Assembly: GCF_002105535.1 (NCBI RefSeq)
Contig: NZ_CP015848.1
Location: forward strand, 2,256,856 to 2,320,855
DNA length: 64,000 nucleotides
Reading direction: 5' to 3'
Origin: Magnetospirillum sp. ME-1
Lineage (GTDB): Bacteria; Pseudomonadota; Alphaproteobacteria; Rhodospirillales; Magnetospirillaceae
Below, piece after piece: positions 63,904 through 64,000 of this stretch. The position numbers and the translations under genes were made by a program. The notes under the pieces were generated by a model that ran no database searches, was not told the origin of the DNA, and worked only from the letters and a program-made list of their open reading frames with translations. Every line of letters begins with the position of its first letter. Position 1 is the first letter of the stretch.

Positions 63904-64000
63904 TTCGAAGACTGGCCCGACAAGGGAGGTTGCCGGCCCCGAGACCCACCCCAGATCCCTCCCAGGCCGCCGTCGCGGCGCAGGCGGGGAGAAGCGGAAT

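Noticed and set aside
1-64000. tRNA, rRNA or CRISPR array
   Set aside because: No cloverleaf-like segments or regularly spaced direct repeats with unique spacers were seen; the 13-base 16S-complementary site at 8455 is too short to be rRNA.

Overview
The window looks like part of a large, GC-rich conjugative or mobilizable plasmid, most likely from an alphaproteobacterium. It carries a Rep-type initiator with an iteron origin, plasmid replication helicases, a relaxase-like protein, a VirD4-type coupling protein and a MucR-like regulator. No chromosomal housekeeping genes, rRNA or tRNA were seen. Most genes start on ATG behind a clear GGAGG-type ribosome site, and many are short hypotheticals typical of plasmid backbones. 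The host assignment is an inference.

Layout. 1-9.1 kb: mostly small hypothetical genes, including one large reading frame running off the left edge, a DUF457-type membrane hydrolase and a HIRAN protein. 9.3-17.2 kb: a rightward conjugation-associated block with a coiled-coil protein, the coupling ATPase, a membrane protein with a large soluble domain, two adjacent ClpB-like AAA+ ATPases and two membrane-anchored proteins. 17.3-27.1 kb: an adhesion module with a 1763-residue repeat adhesin, a receiver-domain response regulator, a HlyD adaptor, an ABC-exporter membrane domain that lacks its ATPase, and a divergent EAL (c-di-GMP phosphodiesterase) gene. 28.1-32.1 kb: a leftward replication/mobilization operon with a winged-helix loader-like protein, a DnaB-type helicase and a MobV/Pre-like relaxase candidate. 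33-39.3 kb: a leftward accessory island (HTH protein, HNH nuclease, Dam-type methylase, DUF5131 protein, three paralogous small proteins), in which most transcription units begin with a long structured leader hairpin. 39.6-42.9 kb: the replication region, with a RepA-like ATPase, a truncated MucR-like protein, an origin with 19-bp iterons and two DnaA boxes, and the Rep initiator. 43-64 kb: WGR protein, secreted and membrane proteins, an LPD1 polyvalent protein, a sirtuin, topoisomerase III, a HEAT-like protein, a plasmid-encoded sigma factor, a VbhA-like antitoxin and further hypotheticals.

Three signals stand out. First, four otherwise unrelated proteins (46.4, 47.0, 48.9 and 56.0 kb) end in the same approximately 42-residue C-terminal tail, a good candidate for a sorting or translocation tag linked to conjugation. 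Second, a short element, roughly CCGGCCCCATCTTC, lies 25-120 bases upstream of about 25 start codons on both strands; together with the plasmid sigma factor (which has a copy itself) this suggests a plasmid-wide dedicated regulon. Third, the 33-39 kb island carries a family of covarying leader hairpins. All functional statements are inferred from sequence reading only; no database search was run.
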